Positions 1 through 14,000 of a DNA stretch of 64,000 bases are shown here, one piece after another; position 1 is the stretch's first letter; every line of letters begins with the position of its first letter. Origin of the DNA: Protonemura montana (taxonomy: Eukaryota; Arthropoda; Insecta; Plecoptera; Nemouridae); assembly GCA_947568835.1 (NCBI GenBank), contig OX387612.1:6138001-6202000 (forward strand), given 5' to 3'. The notes beneath the pieces were generated by a model that had not been told where the DNA came from, did no database searches, and was given only the letters and a program-made list of their open reading frames with translations. The position numbers were made by a program, and so were the translations under genes.

Positions 1-3000
1 TTTACAGACAATTGTGACGTGTGATTAACTGACAAAAATAGGTTATGTTACATAAACTGGTCACTATAAACTGTTATAAGATATGTATCTTTGTTTTTTG
101 CTATTTTTTCCTCGGGCTTTTTCTCGACATTTCAAACATTTCGTCTGAAAAAATCCTTTTTACAACTGTGACATTGTCTTTGGTGTCTTCACTACACATG
201 CAATAATCTAAGTGTGTCTTAAGTGAAAGAACCTTGTTTTTGAATTGTAGCACCTGTCACATTCTAGTTTAATCTGTAGTTTACTTCGTTGTTGAACCTG
301 TTTGCAAGTTTGTGAAACCAACTTTGGTATTGAACAAGAAAAGAAGTTAAAGAAGTGTACCTAACCTATCTTTTCAGATATTAAAAATCAATGTGTTATC
401 AATGTATATGGTATGTCATTTTAAGCTATTATATTTGTGTTAAAAATGATGTTCCTAAATGTTGAAAGCACAATTAGAGCAAGAATAGACCATCTTTGAG
501 TCAGGGTAAAGCCAAGGTGCTAATTCGCCGTAAAACAAAGCAACGACAATTAAAAAATGGAACAGTGTGAAAAACCTGCAATGATAATCGATTACTGATT
601 TATGTTGATTTGAATTACCTGGGTATAAACACACTCTGTTGTACGATCTACTGAAACTTATTCACTATGGAAGGATGTGAGGAACGTTTAGCAGGGATAC
701 AGCACATAAGCAAAGTTCGATTTCATATGCATTCGCTTGCAATGCAACACAGATAATAGTAGAGCCAGCCAAGCAGTACAAAGAAATTACCCAGTTTCAT
801 CGAAAAAACAAGGCATTAAAATACGTACAGAAATTGCGAGATTGGATCTTAAGTTTTTTTTTTTGTGTACTCAAGATTGCAGTACTTTGGTAACAGTGTC
901 AAAATTACTCGTCAAACTAACGAATCTGCGATTTTATTTTATTTTTGTTCTTTTAGCGCCATATATTTTTGAACGGTTAGCAAAAAAGGTATTCACTAGA
1001 TTGTTGTTACTGTTAAGTTTGTTGACTCGCAATCTTGAGCATAAAGCGTGAAAATCCAGCCTCGACGGTGAACGTATGCGGAGGAATTTGAAAAAAAATC
1101 GTTCTGTGTATTCATGTGATCATGCAAGATGGAGTAAAAATTGTGCTGGAAAACATTCTTTTGCTAAAAATTCGACAGCGAATTACGGGCAGGCAACGTT
1201 CCTAATAGTACTAAGAACAATTACGAAAATATTTCCTTTGCGTGAACGACAATCTTATCAAGTACCTGGGCTTGGGATTCAAATATTCGACGTAATTTTG
1301 ACTGAATTTAAGGGTCTGTAAGCACTGGTAATAACATCTAGCACCGAAATGTTTGTTTTTAAGCAAATAAATGTTGAAAGTTTACTGTGTTCCGTGACAT
1401 TACCGAAGTACTTTAGTGAATATTTTCACACAAACAACAGTTATTTAAAATATGACCGCATCAACTAGGACCAATTTCAAATGTAAAAACCTGTTCAAAA
1501 CACCGCTTTCGTAGGTAAACATTTTCCGAAAACAAGGCTCTTATTTAATTTTTTTCTCACGAAGCAACACATGACCGCGATTCGCAAATTCGAAGCATTC
1601 AATCCCGGCATCGTTACTGCGCGATCCGAGTTTTTTTTTTTCCGCCCAACAAACTTAGTTAAACGACTGTCGATTTTGCTGAGCTCTTTTACCCGCAGTT
1701 GTCAAGCGATTTCGAACCGTGCTTTGGTGCTTTTGAGGTTAGTAACGAGACGATTCCACACGAACTCGTAAATAATCACTCCTTACACTTTTTTTTTCTT
1801 AGAGTTTAACTAAATTTATTGGGCAATTTCTTTGTTATTAGTGGTAATTACATAAAAATTTAAGAACATGGTTATATTGGATAATAAATAATTAACCATG
1901 CAAAGCAAACCAGTGAACCGTTAGTGGGAACAGTGTCAATTATATTCGGTACATTTTGTAAGTGCAATGGAGGCAAAGTTGTTTGTAATAAACGAACCAT
2001 CCTATTCTGAACGAATACTGTATCATCGCTTTTGAATGTACTGCATATATAGGATTAAAACCACCAAAAAAAAACAGCTGACACTCAGCTTTCAAACAAC
2101 ATTTGCCCATTAGAGCTAATAGGCAAGAAGGCTGTGTGTTAGCCATTTGTAATTTCAGTTCGTATCCTTAGTAGACAGTAACTAGTTCTTTTCAATTCCA
2201 CAAATATTTTAAGCCATCAACTTTTAAGAGTCAACATTTTTAGAGTGCCAACAAATATTCACTTTTCTATTATCTCATTTGTCAGCATAAAAACTCCCCG
2301 ATTGCACGTACAAAAAAAATAAACAAAAAACACATAAATATTAGATCTACTACCAACACCCATTACGCTAACGTTATCAGCATGCGGCTAGGAACGTAAG
2401 ATTGGAAGAACCGTTCCCAAAGTTGTTTCAAGAACACCAGGATTTCGTGAAGCAGCGAACTTCCAGAAGGAAAGTCACCCGACAATGTAATACTGCAAGG
2501 TATGTTCCGTAAGATTAGAATCGGATTCAGGGCTTATCATACATACAATTTGTGAAACATGTTATGAAGCAAAAGTCTACATATAATTGACTACAATATT
2601 ACTGCAAATTGAATGGTGTCGACACTGTGTAGCTAAATTGGTAGATAATAAACCTAATATATTAAGACACTTAATAGAAAAGTTGGCCCTTTTGAATTCT
2701 TGGAACACATTTAGGATGATATTATGACACGAGAGAAGCAAGCTGTAACCATTGCGAAAAGTTGAGCGTAACTCATTGAGAAACATGGCGCCAAAACATT
2801 TCCATGTTACAGAAACAGGTCCAGTTATAGTTTTAGATTTACTGTTTGGATCTCTCGGCGTTTGCAAAAGACGCGGAAGTAATATTGTTCAGCTTTCTTA
2901 CTGGCAAAGCGAGAAAGAGAAAGAGAGAAATACTTCATATCATTTCAAGAGTGCGATAATTAAAGCTTTATGTGTTCCTACTCAGTTGTATTCTACGGTT

Positions 3001-4819
3001 ATGTTCTACAATATCCTGGAGGTAATATCTGGTAATTTCAATTTTGACGCATATATATCTAGATATATATATACATATATATTTAATCAATATTTTGTTT
3101 CTATTCTATCTTTTTCGTTGTAGGCCTTTTTGGTAAATTAAAATCGGCATCGTTGAGATCGACTAAACGGTCCTACGAAACGTCGAGCGGAGAATTGACG
3201 GCGGCTTACGCTCGGTTTCGTTTCTTTCCTACATTCCTTATTCTTCTCCACATTTTCTGCCATCTCGATTCCTTCAATAGACAAATAGTCGCCGGTAAAT
3301 TACGATGTAATTTGGAAATGCAAGTGCAGAGAATGAATTAAATGAATATGAGCGATGATGATTGGGGGAATGAATATGAAAATTTTGAATAAACTGCTAT
3401 CGCTAAGAATTTCAAAATGTAAAAATAGCATGCTTTGAACAAGCTGGTATATTTTATAAAATGAGTAGATAAAATTTGACATTAAATCCAATGTTGATAA
3501 TGTGGAGAGGTTTAACTAAAAAAACTGATAATTTGAAACAAGTATGAAAAAAATGTTACACTTAAGTCCACCCAGCTTTTAGAAAAATATGTTTTTATCT
3601 AAAATTATCTGAAATAGCTCTAGTGCTCTATCAATTAACTTTTCACTTAACGACTCTACGCATTCATCAAATTGCTAAGTCGGAGTTAGAAGGATTTAGT
3701 AAAAATAAACTCCCTTTAAGCTAGACATAGGACCTCAAGGCATCCATTAAAATTTCAGCTGAAGCAAAACTGAAATCTTCAAGAAAATCTTTGCCCAAGT
3801 TCTAAAACCAGCATCAACTGGTTAGAATTAGCCAATCGACAAAAACGATTGACCTACAGAACAAAATCTTGACTAGCCTAACAATTTCCAAACCATCCCA
3901 CTCAATACCCCACAAAAAACCTTTCAAATTAAGCAAGCAAATTACAAATGTCCAATGTCCCTTAGTCATAGTCAAGTCACCACCATTACCACTACATTAG
4001 AAGAAATGCATGGCAAGTGAAAAGGTTAATTTAAGATAAATATTGGCACTCCTGACAAAACCTCAATGTCCCCAGTTGACAGGGACCAGGGACTGATGAT
4101 CAAGGACCAAATCTAACAACCATGAAGTACTCTCCAGTCCATGTAGACCCGACAAAACACCAAACTCAACCGAAAAAAGCAGAGTAATTCAATAAAAACC
4201 TCATCCAAAGAAAACAGCATTTACAGCTAGACCAAAACGAAACAATAAAATTGGTTTTTGAATGCAATATAAAACAATTTTTCTGATTTTTTTAAACTTA
4301 TGTCTGTTACTTTTTCAAGGGTGAAAACAGTTAATAAACACAGTTAAGCACATAAACCAGTATTTCATTCAGCTACACCCTTTGTACTCTTTGTACCCAA
4401 AGGCTACATTTGAAATTAAGTGGGAAGTAGGTTGCTTGTGTTTTAGAACATTTCGTTGGGAGGAAGAACGGCATTGTGATTATTGTCATAGTGAGTAAAA
4501 CCGAATTAAACAAGCTGTTCTGCCATCTTAGGCAGGAAAGGAATTCTAGATATCATGCATTTTGCACGACCAATTTAAACATAGGGCGTAACTACCTGCG
4601 TTCAGGTAGATTTTAGCGTAACTTAAAATAACAAAACAGTATCTAACTCTATGTAAAATAATCTAAAACAAATAAAAAGTGGCACAAATTCGAATACCCC
4701 AAGACGATGTCCCCCTACCAAACGAGCGAGAACCTTTTCTTCTTCGGCACGTGATTGACGGAAATCTTTCTTAGCATGCTCGCGCTGGCAAGCCCTTTAC
4801 GAGGCTTGCACAAGTTTAC
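1..4819. other. 3'-most intron sequence of the ankyrin gene; no exon recognised
   Basis: AT-rich DNA with only short chance reading frames. The residues expected next (AQPV..., the rest of ZU5-C, UPA, death domain) were looked for on the minus strand and not seen, so this is read as intron. No member of the SINE, MITE or satellite families of the rest of the window was recognised here, which makes it the quietest stretch. A modestly GC-richer patch at about 3155-3235 was not assignable. Confidence 0.6.
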
Positions 4820-5031
4820 CTGAAGTCCGACTTTGATCTTCTTGGTGAGCGCTCCTGGTGGGAAAACTGCTTGGACCTGGGGCACGACGGTCGAAGAGAC
4901 CATTCCGCCCTCGGGTCCGATAGCGTGAACTTCTTGGCGCACTCGCGAGACGATCGCAAAGTATTGCGGGAAGTCAGCGGTCAGGATTCGCGTCGTGCGG
5001 CCTGAACCGGGGTCCTCGAGCGCGCTGATCT
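4820..5031 (-). CDS. Ankyrin exon: end of ZU5-N and start of ZU5-C
   Basis: 212 bases, completing a split codon (GAG), phase 0 end. It reads [36 protein letters not shown], and [18 protein letters not shown], then [15 protein letters not shown] before GTAAAC. The acceptor after ATATCGACAG is chosen because it restores both the frame and the conserved E-I. It is the last exon in the window; in known ankyrins the next residues are AQPV, and these are not found before position 1. Confidence 0.96.
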
Positions 5032-8000
5032 CTGTCGATATCAAGGTAAAGGTTTTTGGTAGGTTTCATTCTGGAAGTTTGTCTGTGGTGGATTATTTGT
5101 GTTAAAGGACGCACTGTTTTGACAACGGGCCGTGTGGCACTGGTCTAATGGCGTCGGTGAATGAGCAGATGATGATGAACCTAATCTAGCCTAGAACCTC
5201 GAATGGAAAACCTGGTGCAGGCACTTAGCTTATGTCTGTTACAGAGCACCAAGGGGACCACCAGTTTAACGTCCCTTTCAAAGGACGATACAAAACAAAG
5301 AAAAGGATTCTTTCACAAATCCATGCTGTCGAGAGGTTGAGAGCAAGACGAATGTACTAATTTTCATCCCTCCAGGCTCTCTTAAATAAATAGATCTGGT
5401 CATGTGTACGATGGTCACTTATCCAATACCTGACGTAGCACAGTGTTGCTTAAATTCGGTGATCTCACGAAAACCGGCGTTTGCTTTACTAGAATAATTC
5501 CCGAAAGTGAGAAGCCAACAGGTTGTTTCACTCACCGTCGGCCTCGAAGCTCTCGTTGAGCACGTCGTGGATGGCTTCGTCGCTCGCTTCGACCGTGTGT
5601 TCGCGCCACGTCTCCCCGTTGTCCGACCGCAACACAACGATCTCGCGCTCCGTCCCGCGCAACGACCCAAAGTGCGGCACCTCGATTATCACCGGCCTGT
5701 TTGCAAAGACGCGGTTGACATTTTTTTAATATGAACGCGACTACTGCACAGATCTCAAATAAGCTGGATAGCGCTTGCCATAGAGAGACTTTGATTAAAG
5801 ACCGCCATCTGGAGAGTCCCTGATTTTGAGTTTTCTTGAAGAGCCTGTACTATTGTAAGTGCTTTTATCAGTAGTTTTTGTGGCTTTCACCATTTTTACT
5901 GTCAAAATTGGTTGAAAACATACTTCAAAATCTCTTAAATTAGTATTAAAATCATAGAGAAACCTCAGATTACAGAACGCCTGCCTGTTGCCAACAATAG
6001 CTTGCCTGACTTCAATTTTGATCAGCTGACTGGATGCTATGCTCTATCCAGGTTATTTAAGGTCAGCTGGCTGGATCCTATGCTCTATCCAGGTTATTTG
6101 AGATCAACTGGCTGGATCCTATGCTCTATCCAGGTTATTAAAGGTCAGCTGGCTGGATCCTACGCTCTATCCAGGTTGTTTGAGATAAGCTGGCTGGATC
6201 CTATGCTATATCCAGGTTATTTGAGATCAGCTGGCTGGATCCTATGCTCTATCCAGGTTATTTAAGATCAGCTGGCTGGATCCTATGCTCTATCCAGGTT
6301 ATTTGAGATCAGCTGGCTGGATCCTATGCTCTATCCAGGTTATTTGAGATCAGCTGGCTGGATCCTATGCTCTATCCAGGTTATTTGAGATCAGCTGGCT
6401 GGATCCTATGCTCTATCCAGGTTATTTGAGATCAGCTGGCTTGATCCTATGCTCTATTCAGGTTATTTGAGATCAGTTGGCTGGATCCTATGCTCTATCC
6501 AGGTTATTTACTTGCTTAGCAACAGCCAATCAAAAGATGATTTCTGTTTGTTAACAGCCTGCTGAATACTTAATGTGCCACCAAAAAAATTTTTTTAGCA
6601 GACCAATAGTTAATAAATATTCAACGCTACAAGTTTTATGGCAGATGTTGGACTCACCCGAGGAACTTGGCGCCAACGGGTCCTAGCTCCAGTACGCGGC
6701 TTGCCAGTGCCTCACCCTCCATCAGAGGCGGAGGATGCACAAGCTTGTCTCGCTTCAGGTATCGGCATGTCACGCGCATGGGTTGCGCAGCTTTGCGTGG
6801 AGGCACGATGAGGCGCACGCCGCTGTGGCGGCAGCCACGCATGGCCCCGCCGCGGGCGTCCACCAGGAAACTCACCAGGAAGCTGACGGCGGAAAGTGCG
6901 GTTAGCGGCCGTTTTACCGGATTATAGGATTTCATAGTTTTACATGTTGATGAAGGAAAGAGAAAGGGGGCACAACTAACCGAAGAAGACGTGAGAAGAC
7001 TAACCGGCTTCTCGTGGTGCATTTGTCAAGAAATTTCTAGAATTTCTGAGAATTTTAATGTTTTGGCTAGTTATCTCTATGGCAAAATGTCAAAATGTTT
7101 AAACTCTAGGAAATTCTAGAAACTTCTCGACAAGAGAAACATGTGATGCCAATTTTTTTCTCTGGTTAGTTACGTGCCTTCTCTCTCTTCTTCTTCACCA
7201 CAGCAAATTTCCAGCCGCTTGGCAACCTATTTGCTTTTTAAAGGGTTTTCATCAAAACCTTATGTTGACAGTTTTTAGACTCATGTGGACTTGATTTGGC
7301 CTTAGCACTAGTTTTAACAAACACTGTTTGAAAATGATTTTGAATGCTAAGTAAAGAACAACTCCTTTTATTTACTTACTTAGCATCCTACTCCTTTACT
7401 TAGCATTCAAAACCCATTTCAAATAGTTTGTGTTGAAACCTTGTGTTGTTTTGTATTTTATTTCTAAAAATCAAGCAGGGATACTTAGCCAGTATTTCTC
7501 ATTTGCTGATCAACCAACTAACCTATCTGGGGGCACATGTTTTGTTATTTTAATATAAACGTATTAGTTATATATAAACTTGAACAATCTATCAGAGAAA
7601 AACTGTTGAAAGAGTGTTGACACAAATTCTGACAGCAGGTTGACAGAATTTAATTACTAGCCACTAAAAAAAAGGCAGTTTAGATGAGCAACCGAAATGG
7701 TTTTTGTTCTAGTCCGTCGAAAAATCTACAATCGTCATCTTAAAACACCGAAGGTCCGGTTTTACCAAAATCTCGCCTCTTAGTTGAAGTGTTTGTTGAA
7801 ACTGTTGCCATGACGACTTCCAATCACATGCAGTGAAATTCAGATGTTTCTGTGAGCTAGAGATCCAACTTATAGTTGAACATTTTGGTAAAACCCAACC
7901 TTAGAGATGTAGCAAAAGCTAACAACTAAAGTCTATGTTTTGAAAAATTAAAATATCTACAATAACTAAGCCTCAAATGTCCACTTACTTCTTCCACTGA

Positions 8001-11000
8001 AGCTTCCTGCAATCCGCCACCAATGTTAAGAGGAACCAGCGTGAAAATATATCGTGTTAGTTCAGTTATTCATTAGGCATGTCACAGCGTATTGTATCGA
8101 TGTGGGGTAGTATACAATACATGGTAAATTGTAGTTTTTTATTGAAATTACCTTTTGGGAATAAGGTCCAAGCATAAAACGATAACTACCACACAATTTC
8201 AAGTATTGTTAAGTAAGGGCAAAGTAAGTTAGTGCTAATGATTTGTAATGCAAGCAATCTTTTGCAAGTACTTCTAAAACCAAGTTACTGTGGTTACTAC
8301 AAAAAATCTTAACAATGGTAGTCACAAGATTTTCCTTACAATAAAATTAATTTTCATTGTTCTATAGTGGATCAAAAATTTCTGTTCCTATCGTGGTGAT
8401 AATTTTTTACTGATGGCGTTTTCGACTGGCCTGCACCAGGGCGGGTTTTAAACTTGCTCGATTACGTCATGGTCTCCACCGGGTTTGCACCAGCTCCGAG
8501 CGAGAGCGCTCCCACCCGAACACGTGATCATTAGCTGTCAGTGCATTAATTAGTTTTCCAATTGCACCGTCGAAATTCTCAGAGCAAGAAAAGAGCACCG
8601 GGGTGACCCGAGAGCGAGCAATTTGCACTGGGGCAGAGTCACATGCCCAGTTGAAAACATTGATCACCCCCCTTTGCATACAGAGGCAGGTCGGGGCAGC
8701 CAGTCGAATACGGCATAAATAACAAAAAAACTCCCAAACCATTCAGGGTTTCTGTTTATCAGTAGAGTGCATTCTGCGAGGATGAATTCTAAAAAAATGA
8801 CGTGTGTTACAGACTAAAATTCCTAAAAATAGATGGCAGCAAAGGGAGTCTACCTACAGTATTTACACTAGATTTACTGGTTAAAAAAACAATAATAAGC
8901 ACACAGTTCTCATGCAACATCAAATTAGAGCAATAGCCTAGCTGGCCATTTAAACTGGCCATTCCTGACCATACTGCATTACTCAATTTCCATTGCTTGT
9001 TTCATGTCACTCAATGCAAAGCAACCAATGACGATTGAAAAGTGCAGTAAGTGCAGATCCAACAAAAAGACCAAGTTTAAATAGCCGCTAAAACTGTAAT
9101 CCCACAGAGTAAGACAGGTTTGATAGCAAAGGTAAAGTTTGGACCGCAGTTTATTACCCGACGTTTATCGGGTGCCTGCTGATGTCGACGTTGTCTGGAG
9201 CGTAATTGGCTGCAGCGAACTGCGCGTAGCTTTCCTTGATGTGCTGCGGACTGATCGTGTCGTCCATCGCTTGCGGAGGAGCTGAAAAATTGCGACAGGG
9301 CATTTCTTACTAGTCGCAAATAACTGGAATTAATTTTAAAATATATATACAGGAACACCCCTTTTTTTGGCATTTTTTTTTGTTTTTTTTTGTAATATTT
9401 GAGAGATTTTTTAGTTAAGACACTTTCAAAAACATGAAAAACCCTAACCGATGTTAAATCGAGACAGGTCCCCACTCAAACTTAGATGCATCGCTCATAA
9501 AGCTTTGCATATTTCTCTCGGTTTATTTCGTGGCTCCAGTCAGTCTAAGTGTATAAAATAAACATACAAAAAAATACATAAAATACACAAGGATTGCTAC
9601 TTTCTTTTCACTTTTAGAAGCTCTTTACTATTATTGGAAATTACTTTGATAACAGGCGACGGCGTATAACCTCGATGTTCATTACAACTTGAAGAAAATG
9701 TTATGATTTTCGTGGAAATTGTCACGTGGTGATCTCTTCTAGAAAACTCACCGGCGCTTTCTTTGTTAGAGTCGATGCGCTCGTCCCTGGTCACGTCTAT
9801 GGGCAACGAATCGTCGCCGAGCGATTTCATCTCGTCCACCGTGAGATAGCGGTACGGTTGGTCGCTCAGCATGTTGTCTTCACCTAAAATAAGCGAACGC
9901 TACCTCGTTAATACCACACTCCAAAACAAGGCGTCGAACCAGATTGACCACATGCCACGATACGTTGGATAATTACTTTCAGATTTTAAAATTTCTTTAC
10001 AGTACTTTTTATTTGTGGGGCAACAGCCTCTTGGATACAAATTTTGAAAAAAATTAAGAACACTGAAAAACTATCTCAGAGCCAGTTTAATTTACGTAAA
10101 TAAGAAATAACTACACATATACGTGCATAAATTTATTTAAGATAAAGTGCTAGTAAGGAATAACAGCTTGGTTTGAAAAGATATTTAAATATATGTTGCC
10201 ATAAAGTAGTGTTTCAGTGGGCTGTTTATTTACTTAATTAGCATGTAAAAATTATATCCAATTAGCTACTGCCAACCTTTGTTTTACATCTGACAACTTA
10301 ATATCAGGTGCTACTGAAAAAATGTCCCAATTACCTGGTCTAAACCTCAAGCAATCTGTAGTATGTATTTTGTTACAAAGTTTTAAATGATGTCTTTATA
10401 TTTTACTGAAAGTACGCCATACATGCCTTGTTTTAAAAACATACCTGATAGGTTAGTACATAGTTCATCATGACTTAGACCAGGCGTAAGAGAAGAAGAG
10501 AATTCTACTAGAAATTATTTGTTCGATGAGTTTAAAATACGTAAGAGACAGTTGACAGCTGACAGTTCGATTTGATGTTGATGGTATTTATAGTGAGAAT
10601 TTGGGAAATATGCTTTATCAGAATGTATATAAGATGTATGTAAAAGAAATATATGTGTAACACAATATGAATGTCTTCAGAAGAGTCTCACATAATTTTG
10701 TCAAAATCTGTCATAAAACCTACTTAAGGTTAATTACATAATATACCCATTATTGTCCCGATTATGAAGTAAAACGACATTTCAGTAGAGGTTTTCCGAT
10801 TAAGAGAGTTAAATAGATGAAGAAGAAGAGGCAAGTCGCAGGAGCATGCAAAGCGAGGTATTGTTCGTGGAGCGTGCAACATTGGGTGCGATTTCAGAGC
10901 TGACTTGCAATCGCTATCCGCACAACTTTGTCTCGGCCGCGAGAAAATAACCCATTACATAGCTAACCTTTACTACGCTAATAGCAACCACATTGAGCAT

Positions 11001-14000
11001 CATAAAAAAATATAACACACACTTCATCCATTAATTTTTCCATCTGAAAGATTTCACACATCTTTTTAACTGGACCACCTTGCATAGCTATAAGCGTAAA
11101 AGATTTGTTTGAGAGACAATATCCACCGATGATCCGATTCCCACACTTTTAACCGCTGGATCTAAATCAGTTAAGCACCGTATCTTTAAGTTTCAAATGT
11201 GCTTCAATTTTGTTTCACCTACATACATCTCATTTGCTATCTGGTTAGAAATGTACATCACACATTTCAATCAATATTTGACTATCAAATAAAATTACCT
11301 AACCACAAAAAAAAAGCAGGAAAGCTAACCATCTTTTTCTACAAGCGACAAGCAGTCTTTTAATTTACCGCCAAAACATACGAGATCACGGATTGGATTC
11401 ATCACACTCCACTGTGATGTAATGCTTATGGAAGACCTTGGTAATTATGACGAATTCTTAGGAAATGGGGTCCAATCTTAAAAACGTTAAGCGAGTACGA
11501 ACTTATCTCGTCAACGGAGATTCGCTAGTTTCGGACCTCCAGCTGTGCGGCTAGCGATTGCAATTCGAAACTCGTCCTGTCTGTTCGGGATCGTGATACA
11601 TTTTGTGTGAACTAGAACTTACGCAAGTGCAGAGATTGACCTTCGTAATAGGGCAAGTAGACATGTTGGGCGTGAATAGGTTTGCCGTATGATCCGATAT
11701 CAGTCAATTCAACGTCACCTTTAAACCAACGAGCGACCAATCAGCGATTAGCGATCGGCAAATAAAAAAACAAAAAATTGTACTTTGACGAGTTCTGCGT
11801 TTTTTAAAACGAATCACATAGATTTGTTATTCTAGTTTACTCATACATGCAGTCATTCATTTGATGCCGATTCGAATGTTAAAAATTTCCTACAATTGTA
11901 TTTCTAGCTAACAGAATTCTAGTGAAGAAATATTCAGTTAATCTTGATTGTTTTTATCTATAAAAAAAAATTATTATTTAAGTTGGTATCATTCAAATAG
12001 ATTTCCTCTATGCTTTGTTTGGTTCTACTTACTTTGATATAACTGTTTACGACATGCACTAGCGACTATTTTTTTCATAAATCTACTCCTACTCTCGACA
12101 AATACACGTGCCGAGTAAAAAATCCCCGAGCTTTATTTCCAGCGATTTCAGAAACCACTGGCCGCTAACGAGGCTTCGGTTGTAGTTACGGTTACCATTT
12201 TTCAAGCCCAACTTGGTCGGAATATCGAAAGTACAACGCATATAGTGAAAATTGTGAAGATGAAAAAATATATATTTTAAATGGATGTACAGGCAACATC
12301 GAAATAGGTAGCTAGAGAGTCCTTAAGCTCTGATTAGAAAGTTTGCCTGTCGATTTGAAACAAGATTTGGGACATTGTTATTTACAAAAAATAACTCTTT
12401 CTGCATTTTCGGGTAGCGGCATGACGGGTGCTAAATGCTACGAGCTACTATCAAGAATTGCTACGCTAATTTAGTAAGAAACGCTACAAAAGTATTGATG
12501 CACGTAAAATAAGTTGTGTACAAGTTAATGATTGATTAAGGTAAATTCAAATAATTGCATTATTTTAGTTTGTAAATGGTTTCGGTAATGAGGTCCAAGG
12601 GCATGCAGTTAGGGTATGCTGGGTATGCTGAGCTTACCCACTTTAAGGTTACCAAGGTGATTCCAAAACAAAGTCGGAAAATAGAATTCAACTACCAGTG
12701 GTTTATTTAGTTAATTTAACCAATATTGTAAAAATGAGAGCATGCCCACGTCCTCACCCTACTGCACACTACTGATGTGGTCAATAATTTTCAAGACCTC
12801 TACAATTAAGTCAGAGGGCCAGCGATAACGTAAAAATTTCTGCTGAGCAAACGAGCCGGCAACACGTGGTAACAGTAGGTGCCACCAGATGACGCTTGCG
12901 ACCGTCCAACAAACCTCTCTACCAATAAATTATATACATGTATATCAATCGTTAAGGTTGGAATAAATATAGATTAATTAAGAGTAAACTTGTCTCAAAT
13001 ACAAGAATCTTCACACAAAACCTAGTAGCGTCCTCCATTTTTTGTCACGGTAATGAGTAATTTGGCGGTCTTTTTTCGCAAAGTCGGTTTAACGTTAGCG
13101 CTGGTTCTCTGACTAACCCTATCAACTCAATGCCTCTATGTAAGTTTTACTACAATCAATTTTAGTTCTTGTGGGAGTAGGCGGCAATGCATTCTAGTAT
13201 TTTTAAACTGCAAAATTTATGGCGATAAAAAAGTTAAGTTCAAAGCCTAGTTGCTTTCTCTACGCAAACCTACCTGCAGTAACGTAAATTGCAGAAAATC
13301 TTGCGTAAAAAACAAGAAAATTAGAAAACAAAGCAAAAAATGTCGGCTAAAAACCCCATTTAAACAGAGAAAAAAAACGCAGAAACTAGAAGTTTAACGA
13401 ACTGGAGGTGACTTGCTACAAGAAGAAAAAAGTCTTGACATATTTTTGTTTCCTTTGATGGACCAGTCGAAGTTTCAGACATTGAATCTTTTTCACTCGT
13501 TAAAGATAGAGAACAACAGCTGGTCCACCCCCCCCCCCCCCCCCCCGGTCAAACTCGCTTATCAAATTTATGCAAAACTCCAGTCAGCCCTACAAAATGT
13601 AGGACACTTCCCTCTACAAGCAAAATATATTTGAATTGAAATCATCCAAGGGATGCATTATTAGCAATTTAGTCTTGTCTAGCTTGCACTACTGGTTATC
13701 ACTTATCACTTTACGTTTCTTCATCACTCATCGCTATGCAAATGCACTCCGGCAACAGATTTATGTCTGTTTTGATTTTTTTTTGCATAGCGTTTGCTAA
13801 AGTAGCCTTTTCTCCATAAGAGTAGAATATCTGTGCAAGCTTTATCGTTGGTAGACCTTGCCCCGTAAGGATTAAATATCTGTGTAAGCTTTATCGTTGG
13901 TAGACCTTGCCCCATAAGGATTAAATATCTGTGCAAGCTTTATTGTTGGTAGACCTTGCCCCATAAGGATTAAATATCTGTACAAGCTTTATCGTTGGTA

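Noticed and set aside
4715..4819. Read-through of the last ankyrin exon for 35 codons to a stop
   Set aside because: The exon ends at a good donor (GTAAAC) exactly where known ankyrins continue with AQPV. The continuation is not ankyrin-like and no AATAAA follows nearby.
6002..6265. 87-codon frame reading [11 protein letters not shown] repeats
   Set aside because: Translation of the 41-bp tandem repeat.
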